A stretch of DNA of 64,000 bases from Bostrychus sinensis (taxonomy: Eukaryota; Chordata; Actinopteri; Gobiiformes; Eleotridae), in assembly GCA_020698575.1 (NCBI GenBank), contig CM036252.1, forward strand, positions 4,052,672 to 4,116,671, read 5' to 3'. This document shows, piece by piece, positions 35,062 through 46,330 of the stretch. Numbering within the stretch: position 1 is the stretch's first letter; each line of letters starts with the position of its first letter. The notes below the pieces were generated by a model that did not search any database, was not told the origin of the DNA, and was given only the letters and a program-made list of their open reading frames with translations. The position numbers were made by a program, and so were the translations under genes.

Positions 35062-36172
35062 TGCTGGCTGGGTAGGTTGGATTACTGTAACTCTCTGCTG
35101 GCAGCGTGCCCTAAAAGCTCTTTAAAAAGTTTTCAGCTTGTTCAAAATGCAGCAGCAAGATTATTAACAGGAACTAACAGGAGAGAACATATTACTCCTG
35201 TGCTAGCTTCACTTCACTGGCTTCCAGTTGAATTCAGAATTAGGTTTAAAATCCTTCTCCTGACTTACAAGGCCGTAAATGGTACGGCCCCATCCTACAT
35301 TAATGATGTTATAGAGCCATACCAACCAAGCAGAGTACTGTGCTCACAAAATGCAGGGCTCTTAGTGGTTCCCAGGGTTTCTAAAAGTACAGTTGGAGGT
35401 AGAGCTTTTAGTTACCAAGCTCCTGTTTTATGGACTCAGCTTCCAGCTCATGTTAGAGGCAGACACAGTCTCTACATTTAAGGTTAGGCTTAAAACGTTC
35501 CTCTGTGAGAAAGCTTATGGTCAGGCTAGGAACAGGGTTAACGCCACAGTTGAAGCTAAGCTGCTCTAGGAACTAGAAGCTGGGGGAAGTATGGCGCACT
35601 GAGCCTCTGTCCTCTGGTTTCATCAAATATTCTATATCTCCAATCAGTTTATTGCTATTCACAAGTTTTCCCTCTGTCCCGCTCCCCTCTGGGGGAGTGG
35701 GGACTGTTTCAGATGCCTGGCTGCTGGCAGATGATCCATTGATGATTGGATCTTAGCTGACCCCATCTGTGCTCCTGTCCTGACCTGTGGGCCCTCAAAC
35801 TCACCCCCACTCCCCTGTCTGGATGAATCCTTACAGAGCTGATCTATGATCCTATAGCTGAGCTCATGAACTAACTCCTGACACCTGTTGCCTGTCCGTC
35901 CAGGGAGAGGATCTCTCCTTCAGTGTGGGCTCCATAAGGTTTCTTCTTTTATTCCCACAGCTGGGTTTTTAGGAGTTTTTCCTTAAGAGAAGGAGGGTCT
36001 AAGAAAAGGAGTGTCCTGGGTCTGTTTAGTTTAGTGTAGTTATTGTTTGTGTTGATTGTGTGTTAAGTCTGATTGTGTGTTTATGTTTGATTAACTGGTT
36101 GTGAAGCCCTTTGAGGAGACTTTTGTTGTGATACTCGGCTATACAAATAAAACTGAATTGAACTGAATTAAA
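35062..36172 (+). mobile_element. L2-like LINE 3' part
   Basis: From 35077 the plus strand reads DYCNSLLAACPKSSLKSFQL, QNAAARLLTG, EHITPVLASLHWLPVEFRI and YQAPVLWTQLP, the C-terminal segment of an L2-like reverse transcriptase. A frameshift lies at about 35465. The 3' untranslated region of about 650 bp ends TACAAATAAAACTGAATTGAA, the usual microsatellite-like tail. It is 5'-truncated. Confidence 0.85.
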
Positions 36173-36560
36173 CTAAACCAGAACTAAGCAAAGACTAAAA
36201 AAAAGTAAACCAGGACTAAAACAGGAATAAACCAGGTCTTAACCAGAAGTAAAGCAGTTCAAAACCAGAACAAAACCAGGACAAAATCAGAACTAAAGCA
36301 TATCTAAACCAGAACTAAACCTGAAATAAACAAGGACTAAACCAGGTCTAAACCAGACCTAAAACAAGACTAAACCAGGACTAAACCAGGACTAAACCAG
36401 GACTAAACCAGGACTAAACCAGGAATAAACCAGGACTAAACCAGGACTAAACCTGGACTAAACCAGGACTAAACCAGGACTAAACCTGATCTATAACAAG
36501 GTCTAAACCAGAACTAAAACAGGTCTAAAATAAAAGAAAGCCAGGACTAAACCAGAACTA
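36172..36560. repeat. 12-bp minisatellite, best-preserved array
   Basis: Around 36370-36490 about ten near-perfect AAACCAGGACTA copies stand head to tail. Flanking copies are decayed. Confidence 0.9.
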
Positions 36561-38000
36561 AAGCAGAACAGAAAAATTTGTGTTGTGTACTTCTTGAGTA
36601 ATATTATTTTTGAAGTAACAGTACTTTTACTTGAGTACAGATTTTGACTGACAGAGCCGGGGGCAGTGTCTCCGGCCACGTCCAAAAACACATCCACACT
36701 CACACAGTGCCACAGACGCTGGAGGCAAGGAGGATGAAGTGTCTTACCCAAGGACATGAAGTTTAAACATTACAACACTAAATGGCTACATAATCTTATT
36801 AAAATGTAATTAAAATGTGCCAAATTGTTACAATGCAAACTTGATGCTAAATGTACAAACACAAGTTGGCCTGGTTTAGTTTGGTGCTAAAGCTGCAGTC
36901 TTTGCTGACATCTAGTGGTGAAATTGCAGATTGGAGTTCCACAGCTCATGACTGCTTCTCTGCAGGCAGTGAGGAACTATGGTAACCCTGCAGGGCATCT
37001 GGGGCGATAGGTAATGGTGCTTTCAAGTGGTGTGGGGTTTATCGTATATATGAGTTTCTGACATGAAAGGGCACATGAACACCTCACCAAGTCGTTTGAT
37101 CAACAGGGAATCCCCAAGCTCTGAAAAGCTTTAAAAAGTTATTACATTTGACTGTGTCAAAATCAAGACCTTAAAAATATTAAATATTATGAGAATGTAT
37201 TAAATTTTGTTCATTCAAGTCTTAAAATTTGTCAAAATGGTACAAAAAGTAGATTCACCTCAATAATAAAATATTATGAGAGAGTGCCTTGGGTATTTTG
37301 TTGTTTTTGCAATGCCTTCCCTTCCCAAAGAGCAGCTCTTTTTTATTTTCTTTACTACTTTCTGAGATCCAGGAAGTTCTCCTTGTTTTGTTAATAAAAT
37401 ATATTTATTGAAGAAATATTTTTATTGAAAGCATGATTAATTTTTTATTTTTTTTATGTGGCACAGGAGTTCTTTCATCTGTATTAGACTTGAAATAAAA
37501 CCCTTGAGTTTCAGAGTGGAACAGATAATTATTGTTCTGTTGTTGACGATGCTGGCATTAAATTTCACTCCAAGTGGCATTAAAAAGTCTTAAAAAGACA
37601 AAACTTGGAGCGACCCTGATCAATTCACTGTGTTATTGTTTTGTAGATTTCAGGCCTGGAAATGTCCACAGCCATCATCCTCTGTTGGATCCTCTGTGTT
37701 CCTAATATCAGCTCTGTTTACATTTTACACATTTTATACTATTTATTTAAAAATGTTTGATTTAACTTTATTTTTATATCACACATGGACACAATAGTCC
37801 ACAGTCTGAGAGGACAGAGGACAGTCTGAGAGGACAGAGGCTGACATCAGACTGAACTTCACCAAACAGCATAAAGAAAGAGTTGAAGAGACCAGCAGAG
37901 GGCAGCAAAGCTGTTATGCTTTTGAACAGAACCATAGAAAAAGAGCTTTTTATTTCCTTCAGCTTTTTGTATGGTGCCATTTTACTACAAAATGATAAAG
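36561..38000. other. No gene recognised
   Basis: Contains a piece related to the TACTTTTACTTGAGTA MITE near 36590-36650 and a 20-bp unit (ACAGTCTGAGAGGACAGAGG) duplicated in tandem at 37800-37842. The remainder is AT-rich with no gene seen. Confidence 0.4.
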
Positions 38001-38004
38001 AGCA

Positions 38005-38136
38005 GTCCTTGTTTAGACCTTGTTTAAACTTGGTTTAGTCCTGTTGTAGACCTTGTTTAGACCCAGATTAAGTTCCTGTTGAGTCCTGGTTTAGACCTGG
38101 TTTAGTCTTTGTTTAGACCTGGTTTAGACTTTGCTT
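38005..38136. repeat. 12-bp minisatellite, opposite orientation
   Basis: TTTAGACCTGGT-type units. They continue at 38912-38975 after the LTR insertion. Confidence 0.75.
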
Positions 38137-38140
38137 AGAC

Positions 38141-38907
38141 TGTAACAACGCACTTCAACTCCTAAAAGTGACAAAGCTATGATGCATTCTAGGGTTGCAG
38201 GTGGACCAGATATCAACGGGGAGGAATAATCAGAACACAAATAAAAGTTGCTTTTGGCCACAGTACCAGCCTTTTAATTCCGACCAGTAGAAACCCTACT
38301 CCATCCCAACGCTCGAGCGCATCCCCTTCTTTTACCCATACCAGCCAAATACACCTCCCAGAAAACACAAACACAAGTATCAACCCATACAACACCAAAT
38401 AGTTCGGGCTCGTGTTCCCCTCCCCGTGTCCCAAAGTCACGCACGCGAGGCATGGCAATGCTATACAGCACAGCACAGTTTGCAGTGAAAGTTGCAGGTT
38501 ACTCACAGTACCGCGCATCCACTGCTACAGTCCGTTTGGCGTTGATCCCAGCATCCAAGGTACTCTGCAGAAACAATAAATCCAGCCAAAAAGGGAAACA
38601 GGAAAGTTATAATCCACAAAGTTAGTTCCGCAGCATCCAGGCCACAGGCAGGGATCCCAGCCGGCGTGTGACGTCACTCTTTTCCGCGTGCCCGCGCGTG
38701 CGTCATATCCTCCTTATATAAGGCCCACACATCAATATTTTACACAGTTCCACAAAACCCAAAAGGAAATAATATATTTTTACAGTGACTGTGTTCCCCA
38801 CAAAGACACATAATAAGTTATTCCTTCTCTGCTGAGTATCAACTAGAGACACATAACAATAAACAATAACATCCCTAGACTCGGTATGGACCAATGTGGC
38901 CTTTACA
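38141..38907 (+). mobile_element. Solo LTR-like element, 767 bp, AGAC target duplication
   Basis: The ends TGTAA...TTACA are flanked by AGAC at 38137-38140 and 38908-38911, and the element splits a 12-bp minisatellite. Inside, a consensus CRE (TGACGTCA, 38669-38676) stands about 45 bp before a TATA box (TTATATAAGG, 38714). An AATAAA lies at about 38847, which fits U3-R-U5 order on the plus strand. No gag, pol or env remains next to it, so it is read as a solo LTR. Confidence 0.65.
38669..38676 (+). promoter_or_regulatory. CRE-like site in solo LTR
   Basis: Perfect TGACGTCA palindrome, upstream of the TATA box of the LTR. CREB/ATF binding is inferred from the motif only. Confidence 0.5.
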
Positions 38908-39027
38908 AGACCTTGTTAAGTCCTGGTTCAGATCTAGTATAGCCCTGGTTTAATTCCTGTTAAGTCCCATGTAAGCCCAGTAACAAGTGGCCATTCTAAT
39001 AACTGAGCAGTATATGAGCAGCTGATG

Positions 39028-39038
39028 AATAAATAAAA

Positions 39039-39069
<31 letters not shown>

Positions 39070-39070
39070 G
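39028..39070. repeat. (AAAT)n microsatellite
   Basis: About ten AAAT units. Confidence 0.95.
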
Positions 39071-39204
39071 CTCATTAAATATTATTAAAAGTGGTTAAAA
39101 ATGGCACTATGATAATTAAATGTGAATATCGATTGTAAATAATTTATGGGTAAATGTTTTTATTTACAAACAAAACAATCTTGTAAATTGTTTGGTTGTG
39201 GATA

Positions 39205-39412
39205 AAGTTTTTCAAAGCGCCCCTCCCCCTCCCACGAGGCTCTGTGTGTAGCGCAGCCCAGGCTCGAGGAAGCAGATACCACCGCACAGCAGCCATTAGC
39301 ACAACAATATTGGAGGATTATCAAAAGCTTCCAGCAAGCGCCTTGATCCTTTCCATACCGGAGGAGGGCTGTGGACCGAGAAGGACTAAAAACTTTAACA
39401 AGACCAGTTTTG
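39205..39412 (+). other. Possible non-coding or 5' exon
   Basis: A GC-richer island amid AT-rich DNA ends at a good donor-like string, TTTTG|GTAAGCTT, at about 39412. At 39735-39765 a polypyrimidine stretch ends in TCTCCACAG|GTGAAC, an acceptor-like site. Together they could mark two exons of an untranslated leader or a non-coding RNA. No coding likeness is seen; this is speculative. Confidence 0.2.
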
Positions 39413-39779
39413 GTAAGCTTTTTTTGTAAATTGCCTACTTTTTGTATGGTGTTTGTAACGAGGCAATAAAGCCATTTAAGCTCTGTCACAGAAGAGAACG
39501 GTGACTATAATTGATTTGTATTTGTATTTTTGTATTTATTTAACATTTGATGCCTCTATGTATTTTATTTTTGCAATTTGAATAATTTTTATGTGAAAAC
39601 TTGCCCAGTCTGTGCAAAACAAACGCATTGCTAATGGTAGACCTGGTTTAGATCAGGGTGGGACCAGGGTTACACCTGGTTTAGACCTGGGCTAGACCTG
39701 GTTTAGGTTTAGGACCAGAGTCCTCTGCTGCTGCTTTAACTGCAGCTGTCTCTGTCTCCACAGGTGAACCTCAGTAAAC

Positions 39780-40011
39780 CTGGTAAACCGTAATTTTGAC
39801 ATATCATATGGGTCTTAAGCATCGACAAGTAAACATTTCTCTAAATATTGCTGTCTGACCTGACCACTTAACGTTAAGTATTGAACTGGTGTAGAAAGTG
39901 GTAAATATGAACTCAATTTCTATGCATGATCGCTAATCGTTAGCCAGCTACACCGGCTTTTTGCCATCCAAAATGGCAGCGCCAACAAACCAAGTCACGT
40001 GACTGAGAACG
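39780..40011. other. No gene recognised
   Basis: Short spacer with no feature that I can support. Confidence 0.4.
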
Positions 40012-40336
40012 GTCTATATAGATAACGAGTTCAAACAGATGCCATTAATACAGGTAACGAGTGGAGGACAGAGGAGCCTCTTACAGAAGAAGTTACAGGT
40101 CTGTGAGAGACAGAAATCTTGCTTGTTTGTAGGTGACCAAATACTTATTTTCCACCATAATTTGCAAATAAATTCTTTAAAAATCTGACAATGTGATTTT
40201 CTGGATTTTTTTTTTCTCATTTTGTCTCTCATAGTTGAGGTATACCTATGATGAAAATTTACAGGCCTCTCTCATGTTTTTAAGTGGGAGAACTTGCACA
40301 ACTGGTGGCTGACTAAATACTTTTTTGCCCCACTGT
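40012..40336 (+). mobile_element. Tc1-like transposon 3' end
   Basis: The left part is the decayed end of a Tc1-type transposase region (near GTGGAGGACAGAGGAGCC). The right part is the standard fish Tc1 terminus (GGCTGACTAAATACTTTTTTG then CCCCACTGTA) reaching a TA. The 5' half and most of the transposase are absent. Confidence 0.8.
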
Positions 40337-40976
40337 ATATCAAATTCAAATATAAAAGGTATATCCAGCTCTTGTTTGTATAGTTGTAGAAAAGACGACA
40401 ACAGAGTAACGTTTTGTGGGCGTTCCCACCGTTGCCGACTGTATTTGATATAAAAAATTGGATATAAGACAGCCAATCAGAAACATTTGTGAATCCCAGT
40501 CTGTGATTGGCTGTCCTGCTCACTACAATCCTAGTTTGCCCTGTGCCACCTCGAGTTGTCGTGCGAGCAAAGATGCTGCGCGAGCGGGCATCCACTCTCA
40601 CAACTAGGTAGACTTTGAGCGAGCACGGAACAAAGGTTTGTGTGATCAAATTATTATTGTCTTTTCAAATGGTAAGGTATGTGCTCGCGACACTCACACT
40701 ACATGCGCTCAACACTCTGTGCGCAAACAAAGGTGTCACAAATATCACACCATATGGAAGAGGTTAATAAAAGAAATGTACATTTTACCCACAATGAAAT
40801 CCATAAACAATTCACAGCAGACGCAGCGCGTCTTGGATTTAAAATGTTTTAATGTGAACAGCGCGGGGTTTAATCAGCTGTGCTCTGTTATTACCTCCAG
40901 ACTGTGTGTGGGAGACAGGACTGTCCCATTTACAACAGGCACAAGTTTTTCCCTCACTCATCAGAGAGGAGCTGAG
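40337..40976. other. No gene recognised
   Basis: CpG-richer stretch with a short run of GCGCGAGCGGGC at 40577. Frames up to 125 codons do not resemble known proteins. Confidence 0.35.
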
Positions 40977-41054
40977 ACCTGTCCCATCTGACCTGTCCCC
41001 CCTGACCTGTCCCCTCTGACCTGTCCCCTCTGACCTGTCTCCTCTGACCTGTCT
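40977..41054. repeat. 14-bp tandem repeat
   Basis: About five and a half copies of ACCTGTCCCCTCTG with single-base variants. Confidence 0.9.
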
Positions 41055-41939
41055 GTGCGTCAGAGAGGAGAAGACAGTCTTGTATTTATTTGGAAACGGG
41101 GCAGTGTGTGTTTTGACTGAAATGTTGGTGTCACTTCAGTTTAAATCGGTGCTGCTTCTCCGGTGTAAAAGGGAAAGTGGAGAGTGAATCTTTGCATGTG
41201 ACGCTCGTCGGGTTCAGGTCAGATTCGTGCGTTCGGAGGCTGTGGAGCAGTCTGACTGAGTGAGATACACAGTGTTGTCACTGAGACTGAGCGGATCCTT
41301 TGACTTAGGCCTGGTCCACGCTCGGTGTAAAACTTACACCTGGGCCTAACTCACACAGGGCTTAAGTCTGAGCGGTGCACTCGTCTTAACTCTGAGCTGG
41401 TCCTAACTTTCAATTCTAAGTTGGACGTAAGGCTACGCCCAGGTGTACGAGCGGCTGCTGCACTCCGCTAGTGGAGTGAAACATTCTGTACAATGCTTAT
41501 GTTAAAAAAAAATTGTCATTTCCAATCAGCAGCTAATTCTGGACTGAGGTCAGACTCAGGTCATATTGGAGTTGGATTCATGAATATAGTTGCCACTCAC
41601 AACACAATTTTTTTGCCCAATGCAGCGCGCGCACGTCACATCCTCCCTTAACACTGGGACTCACAGTAACAAAAGTATAATACAATAAATCACACGCAGA
41701 ACACAAAATATTGCCCGAGGGCCCTGTGTTATCCTGCAGAAGTCCAGGCAGTAGGGAGACAGGTTTCCAAAGTCCAGCTCTGGCAGCAATTTTTGTAGTT
41801 TTTGTCCGTATCGTATTTTGTCCACAGTTGTCAGACCGTCTAAATACCATGCATCTCCTCACGCCTGCTGCACGTCGCCATGTTTGTTTTGCCCTTCAGT
41901 AGAAAACAAAGTCACATGACTGAAAATTATGAATAACAT
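41055..41939. other. No gene recognised
   Basis: Mixed composition. Phrases around 41330-41450 (TTACACCTGGGCC and TACGCCCAGGTGTA) are inverted copies of each other and may be the ends of a small element of about 130 bp. Confidence 0.35.
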
Positions 41940-42078
41940 CTAGTGGTGGACAAAGTACTCAAAAGCTGTACTCAAGTAAAAATATGTCTACAAAATGTAC
42001 TCTGAAAGGACTTTTTCTTCAAAAAAGGTATTTAAGTAAATTACTTGAGTAAAAGTATCTTGTTACTGTCCACCACTG
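41940..42078. mobile_element. hAT-like MITE, 139 bp
   Basis: The ends CTAGTGGTGGAC and, on the other strand, CAGTGGTGGAC are flanked by ATAACAT at 41933-41939 and 42079-42085. The interior has the AGTACTCAAGTAAAA phrase common in fish. It is non-coding. Confidence 0.75.
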
Positions 42079-42998
42079 ATAACATTAGAGTGTGTAAGAA
42101 TGTATAAGATGCTGGTTTCCAACATATGCAGAACAAATCTATATGGTTTTACAGTTCTGAAAATGTTTACAATAATGCTATATAGATAGCCTTACAGAGC
42201 CTCACAGAGACATTATGAACACATTAAAATAGAGTGGGTTTGTTTCTCCCACAGGAGTTTTCAGTTTGTCCTCTCTGGGCATAGGAACTTATGGGCCCTG
42301 ACTTATTTCCTGCAAGAGTTATTTTGACTCTAAAGAGACAAAGAAAGTCCTTTTCAGCTTGAATGTTTTTGAACCACTGACTAACCACTTCACTCATGGA
42401 CAGCTCCAAAGAGTTATTTAGACACTATTATGCATGAATGAAAGTATCTATGCTGCTTGGTTAGTTGTATACTAACAATATACTACTCTATGTGACAGCA
42501 CAGGTGTGTGAGTGGTGATACAGACACCTGCACATCTGGAATTATTTACACAAATAATAAAAAATACAGTTTTGTATTTTTACTGCACAAAATAGCAATA
42601 GAGTAATGATACTGTTGTTCAACTGAGCATAACCGGCTGCTTCATAACATGTACATGTTCACATACACATATATGTATTTTATTTTGTGGCTATTTCTGC
42701 TCATTATACAGAGACACAGTATTAACCTGCTCTGTCAGTCTTTAAAGGGGTTATATTATGCTTTTAGGCTTGTTGATTGGTCAGTGCTTCCTGGAGTGGG
42801 TTTGTGGGAGAGGCCAAGACAGAGGTTTGAGGAACCAAGCGTTCTGAGGCCTCAAAGACTCAGTGCCACAGAAGAGAGGATTACTGAAAAATAAAGCAAA
42901 ACACAACTCCAGGTATGTTTTTGATGAATTTTCTATCATAACTTGGCAGAAAACTTTAAAAAGTCAATTTTGTATACAATAGGTCCTTTAAATGTGCT

Positions 42999-43025
42999 GT
43001 TCATGTCACAATTGGTGACATGAAC
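42999..43025. promoter_or_regulatory. Conserved palindrome upstream of TAAR A
   Basis: Perfect 11-bp arms GTTCATGTCAC/GTGACATGAAC with a 5-bp spacer, about 710 bp before the ATG. Kept in blocks C and D. Confidence 0.5.
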
Positions 43026-43452
43026 CATCAACACAACCGTGATCCTGGCAGTTATATGCAGCCCTGCACATCAAACCTCTGCAGGTTTGACATGGTGAAG
43101 GCATGTGCTTGGACAAAGGATACTATGTAGTAAAAAACAGCATAAGACATTTCAAAATATCACAGTATTACATACAACAAGGCCAACCTGAGACTTTGTA
43201 AAAACTGCATCAGTTGTTTATGATTCCACTCTTTGATGTGGTTCACTCAGTGCTCAGGCTTTAATGTAAAACAAGATAGAATTTCAGAAACTAACTAACA
43301 AACACATTCAAATGTTGTAATTCAGTATTTGGATAAGTAATGTTAGCTGGCATGAGAGCTGCAGTAAACTATGACCATAAAAAATGCACAGTACTACAGA
43401 CATTGAGCAGCAGGTGCTGTCTGAGGCCTTCAAAGAATCAGGCACAGATTTG

Positions 43453-43460
43453 TATTTAAA
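43453..43460 (+). promoter_or_regulatory. TATA-like box upstream of TAAR A
   Basis: TATTTAAA 275 bp before the ATG, conserved with B and C in position and context. No transcript evidence is available. Confidence 0.35.
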
Positions 43461-43734
43461 ATGGGTGCACTCTTTTTGGTTTAGGAACTTTATTTTTTCA
43501 GCCCCAAAATAGAAAAGTAAGATTTCATTACTTAGTGAACTTCTTCAAAGTTATTCAAGAGTGCTGAGTCATTGATTTGATATCCAAAGTGAAGTTGTGG
43601 AGTTGTTTTGGCTCATGATGCAAGTGGCTTGGGAGGTCCAGTGTCCATCTGGGAGCAGGCGGAGGTGGAGGGAGACGAGAGATAAAGCGTCTGGATGAAG
43701 TCACTTCTCCCCCCTCCTGTCTCCTTCCTCCAAC

Positions 43735-44783
43735 ATGAGCAGTGTGCAGTGGCACCAGTGTTACCCAGAATTGGGCAATCTGTCCTGCTTCATGCCGATC
43801 CCCAATCAGAGCATCTACATCTATCTGATCACATTTTTTACCTTCGCCATCTGCACCGGCATCCTCAACCTTATGGTCATCATCGCTATCTCGCATTTCA
43901 GGCAAGTCACAAGTGGTCACGTCAGGTTTACTGTAATGCATTTACTCAATTTGTTTCTTTTTTCAGGCAGCTGCACTCCTCTGTCAACTTCATCCTCCTC
44001 AACCTGGCTGTCTCAGACTTCCTGGTGTGCTGGGTGGTGATCCCAGTCCAAGGTTCCTACCCGTACACTTGCTGGCGAGCCGGCGACATCATGTGCACCT
44101 TTTACATTGTTTTTTTTTACACGGTGATGTCTGTATCGATTGGAGACATGATCCTGATCTCCATAGACCGCTATGTAGCCATTTGCGACCCCATGCACTA
44201 CTCCACCCGAATGAGCCGGAGATCTGTTAGCATTGCTCTAATAGCATGCTGGATCTTATCCGTCCTGGGCGGCATCGGCTATTACCACAAGAGTGTAATT
44301 TATCCAGAGTGGTATAAGTGGTGTGAAGGGTATTGCTTTCAAGTGGTGCCCAATATTGCGGGCTACATTGACCTGGCGGTGAACTTCTGTGGGCCCGTTG
44401 TCCTCATAGTGATACTGTACTTGCGAGTTTTCTTTGTGGCAGTGTCGCAGGCCCGTGCCATGCGTTCTCACGTTGCAGCCACCACACAGCAGCCGGCGGT
44501 GAACTCCAGGAAATCAGAGCTGAAAGCAGCGCGGAATCTGGGCTTTGTTGTGTTACTCTTTCTCCTCTGCTACATTCCACCCTACGTGGTCTATCTGGGA
44601 GCAAAAGATAACCATTTTCTTCATGTCTTTCTGCACAATTTGATTTATCTAAACTCGTGTTTTAACCCCATACTCTATGCGCTCCAGTATCCCTGGTTTA
44701 GGAGAGCTGTGAAGCAGATAGTGACTTTTAGGATTTTTCAAAGTGGTTCACGTGATGCAAATGTGCTTTGTGTTAATAGATAA
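43735..44783 (+). CDS. taar: Trace amine-associated receptor A, intact, two exons
   Basis: Class A GPCR of the TAAR family, expected in olfactory neuron membranes. The ATG at 43735 opens exon 1 (57 codons); a 65-bp intron follows and exon 2 runs from about 43971 to the stop, giving 327 residues. The N-terminus has CYPELGNLSC with a glycosylation site. LAVSDFL gives Asp2.50, and CWRAGDIMC gives Cys3.25. DRYVAICDPM ends TM3, and ECL2 holds the partner Cys. TM5 is DLAVNFCGP, TM6 is CYIPPY, and TM7 is NSCFNPILY followed by PWFRR. Position 3.32 is Phe, not the Asp that binds amines in classical TAARs; Asp5.42 is present, as in many teleost class III TAARs. The toggle residue 6.48 is Tyr, not Trp. 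The best database match would probably be a TAAR13c-like fish gene. The ligand is unknown. Confidence 0.92.
43902..43966 (+). other. 65-bp TAAR intron (A)
   Basis: As GC-AG, the donor CAG|GCAAGT matches the U1 consensus except for C at +2, and the acceptor is TTTTTTCAG. As GT-AG the intron is 43906-43970. Both keep the frame and give the same residues F-R-Q-L at the join. Confidence 0.75.
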
Positions 44784-45164
44784 AAAAGCATGTTACTGAT
44801 GCATGTGCAATGAATTTGAAATAGAACTTTACCCATTTAATATGTTATGTGTAATCACTGAGGCATAGGGTTGAGAACCAAAAAGGTGCAAGTGACATTC
44901 TGGGCAATTCTGAGATTTACATTGAAATGAATGCTGTTGTTTTTACTGCCTAAAGATCACAATAACAACAATTGGCTATTTTAGAACATAGGATTCAGAC
45001 AGTGTCATGAATGGATATAAATGCTATAGGCTACTGTTATGTCATATGGAAAAAGACAAAAAATAAAAATAAAATCTATGGCAGTGATTCTCAAGCTCTG
45101 GTACAGGATCTACTGGTGGTACTCGGGAGTCTTTTGCAGTTCAGAACCTGCTTTAGTTTGATTT

Positions 45165-45430
45165 AGAGCCTGTTTTATTCCTGTTTTAGTCCTGCACTGG
45201 CTGGGGCTTAAATTTGAATGTGAAGACCACTGCTTAGCCCTGGTTTAGGCCCAGTTTAGTGCTGGTTTTAGGCTTAGACTACTTCTGGTTTAATTCTAGG
45301 TTTGTCCTGATTTTACCCTGATTATGTGCTGGCTTTGACCTTGTTTAGTCCTGACAGACCTGGATTTATTTCAGTTTAAGTCTTGATTTAGTCCTCATTT
45401 AGTCCTGGTTTAGTTCCAGTTTAGTCCAGG
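45165..45430. repeat. 12-bp minisatellite, block A
   Basis: TTTAGTCCTGGT-type units, decayed. Confidence 0.85.
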
Positions 45431-45624
45431 TCTTGTCCCTATGTAGTATTGCTCCTTTAGTTTATTAAAGGAGATACTTGAAAAGCCAGATATTTTCTGA
45501 GGTGGTAGTACTAATACCTGTGTGTATGAAAATTTAGCATTTATGAATTGAAATTTGACAAAATATCAGTACTGTGCCATTTTGTCTTCTCCTGTAAATG
45601 TCCACACCCTTTGGTTCTCAGTGT

Positions 45625-45795
45625 ACAAAAAAGATGTATGTGTGTAGCTGCTGTACATTGACATGGTTTATTTAGCAACTGAAACAACAGAACTAACAGA
45701 AAAGTACACACAACTGCATCTAGTGCTCCCTGAGGCCGCACCACGGAGCACCAACCTGTGTGAAAACCACCTAATTGTAGCTCTTCATTGTACAC
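45625..45795 (-). repeat. Conserved 170-bp segment, block A
   Basis: Minus-strand copy with an open frame from a GTG codon and no ATG. Confidence 0.6.
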
Positions 45796-46330
45796 ACTGC
45801 TATTCTCTCTCAGCTATGAATGTAAAATGAATTTTCCAGAGTTAATAGATATCGTATTACACTTTTGAAATGAAAAGCTGTTTTTCACCAACAGAAAAGG
45901 CTCCCCCTGTGTGTACACCACCCATGTGGGAGTCAAAGATACCAAAGCCAGTATTAGAGCATGGGAACAATTAATCTACAGAAAAACTCTTTATCATTAT
46001 AATTAATTCTAATGAAATATTGCAAAAATTATAAGTTTTATTAATACATTTATTGATGAATAACATGAAGCACTGCATGCACCTTATTCATAGCAGTCCA
46101 TGAATGTGGAAATATTCAACATATAAATAAAATGTATTTTGTCTCTAAATGTGTTGGATTGTTTATTTCACATATGCAAAAGATAGATGATAAATACAGG
46201 TCCAAGTAAATCCAAAACCATAATATATAAAAGTTAAATGGAATAATGATAAATCTTTTTTTATTTTATTTATATAATACACAATAAAGACATATATTAA
46301 TAAATTCAATTTAATGTACAAAGAAGTTAT

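Larger units (their letters stand above)
42290..46330 (+). repeat. Paralogous TAAR block A
   Basis: Plus-oriented block with an intact receptor. The upstream flank from about 42290 matches block D in reverse. The 3' flank holds the 12-bp array (45165-45430) and the 170-bp segment, and is cut at 46331 by a gypsy LTR inserted in the phrase that other blocks read as GGAGCTATTTTACC. Confidence 0.85.

Noticed and set aside
36503..36757. Short minus-strand frame near the 12-bp array
   Set aside because: Composition follows the repeat and no domain is visible.
39028..39070. CRISPR-like or regularly spaced array
   Set aside because: Simple AAAT microsatellite without spacers. The genome is vertebrate.
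43695..44783. A single-exon 362-residue reading of TAAR A
   Set aside because: Reading through the intron puts exon 1 in the wrong frame. The two-exon reading restores CYPE and TM1.
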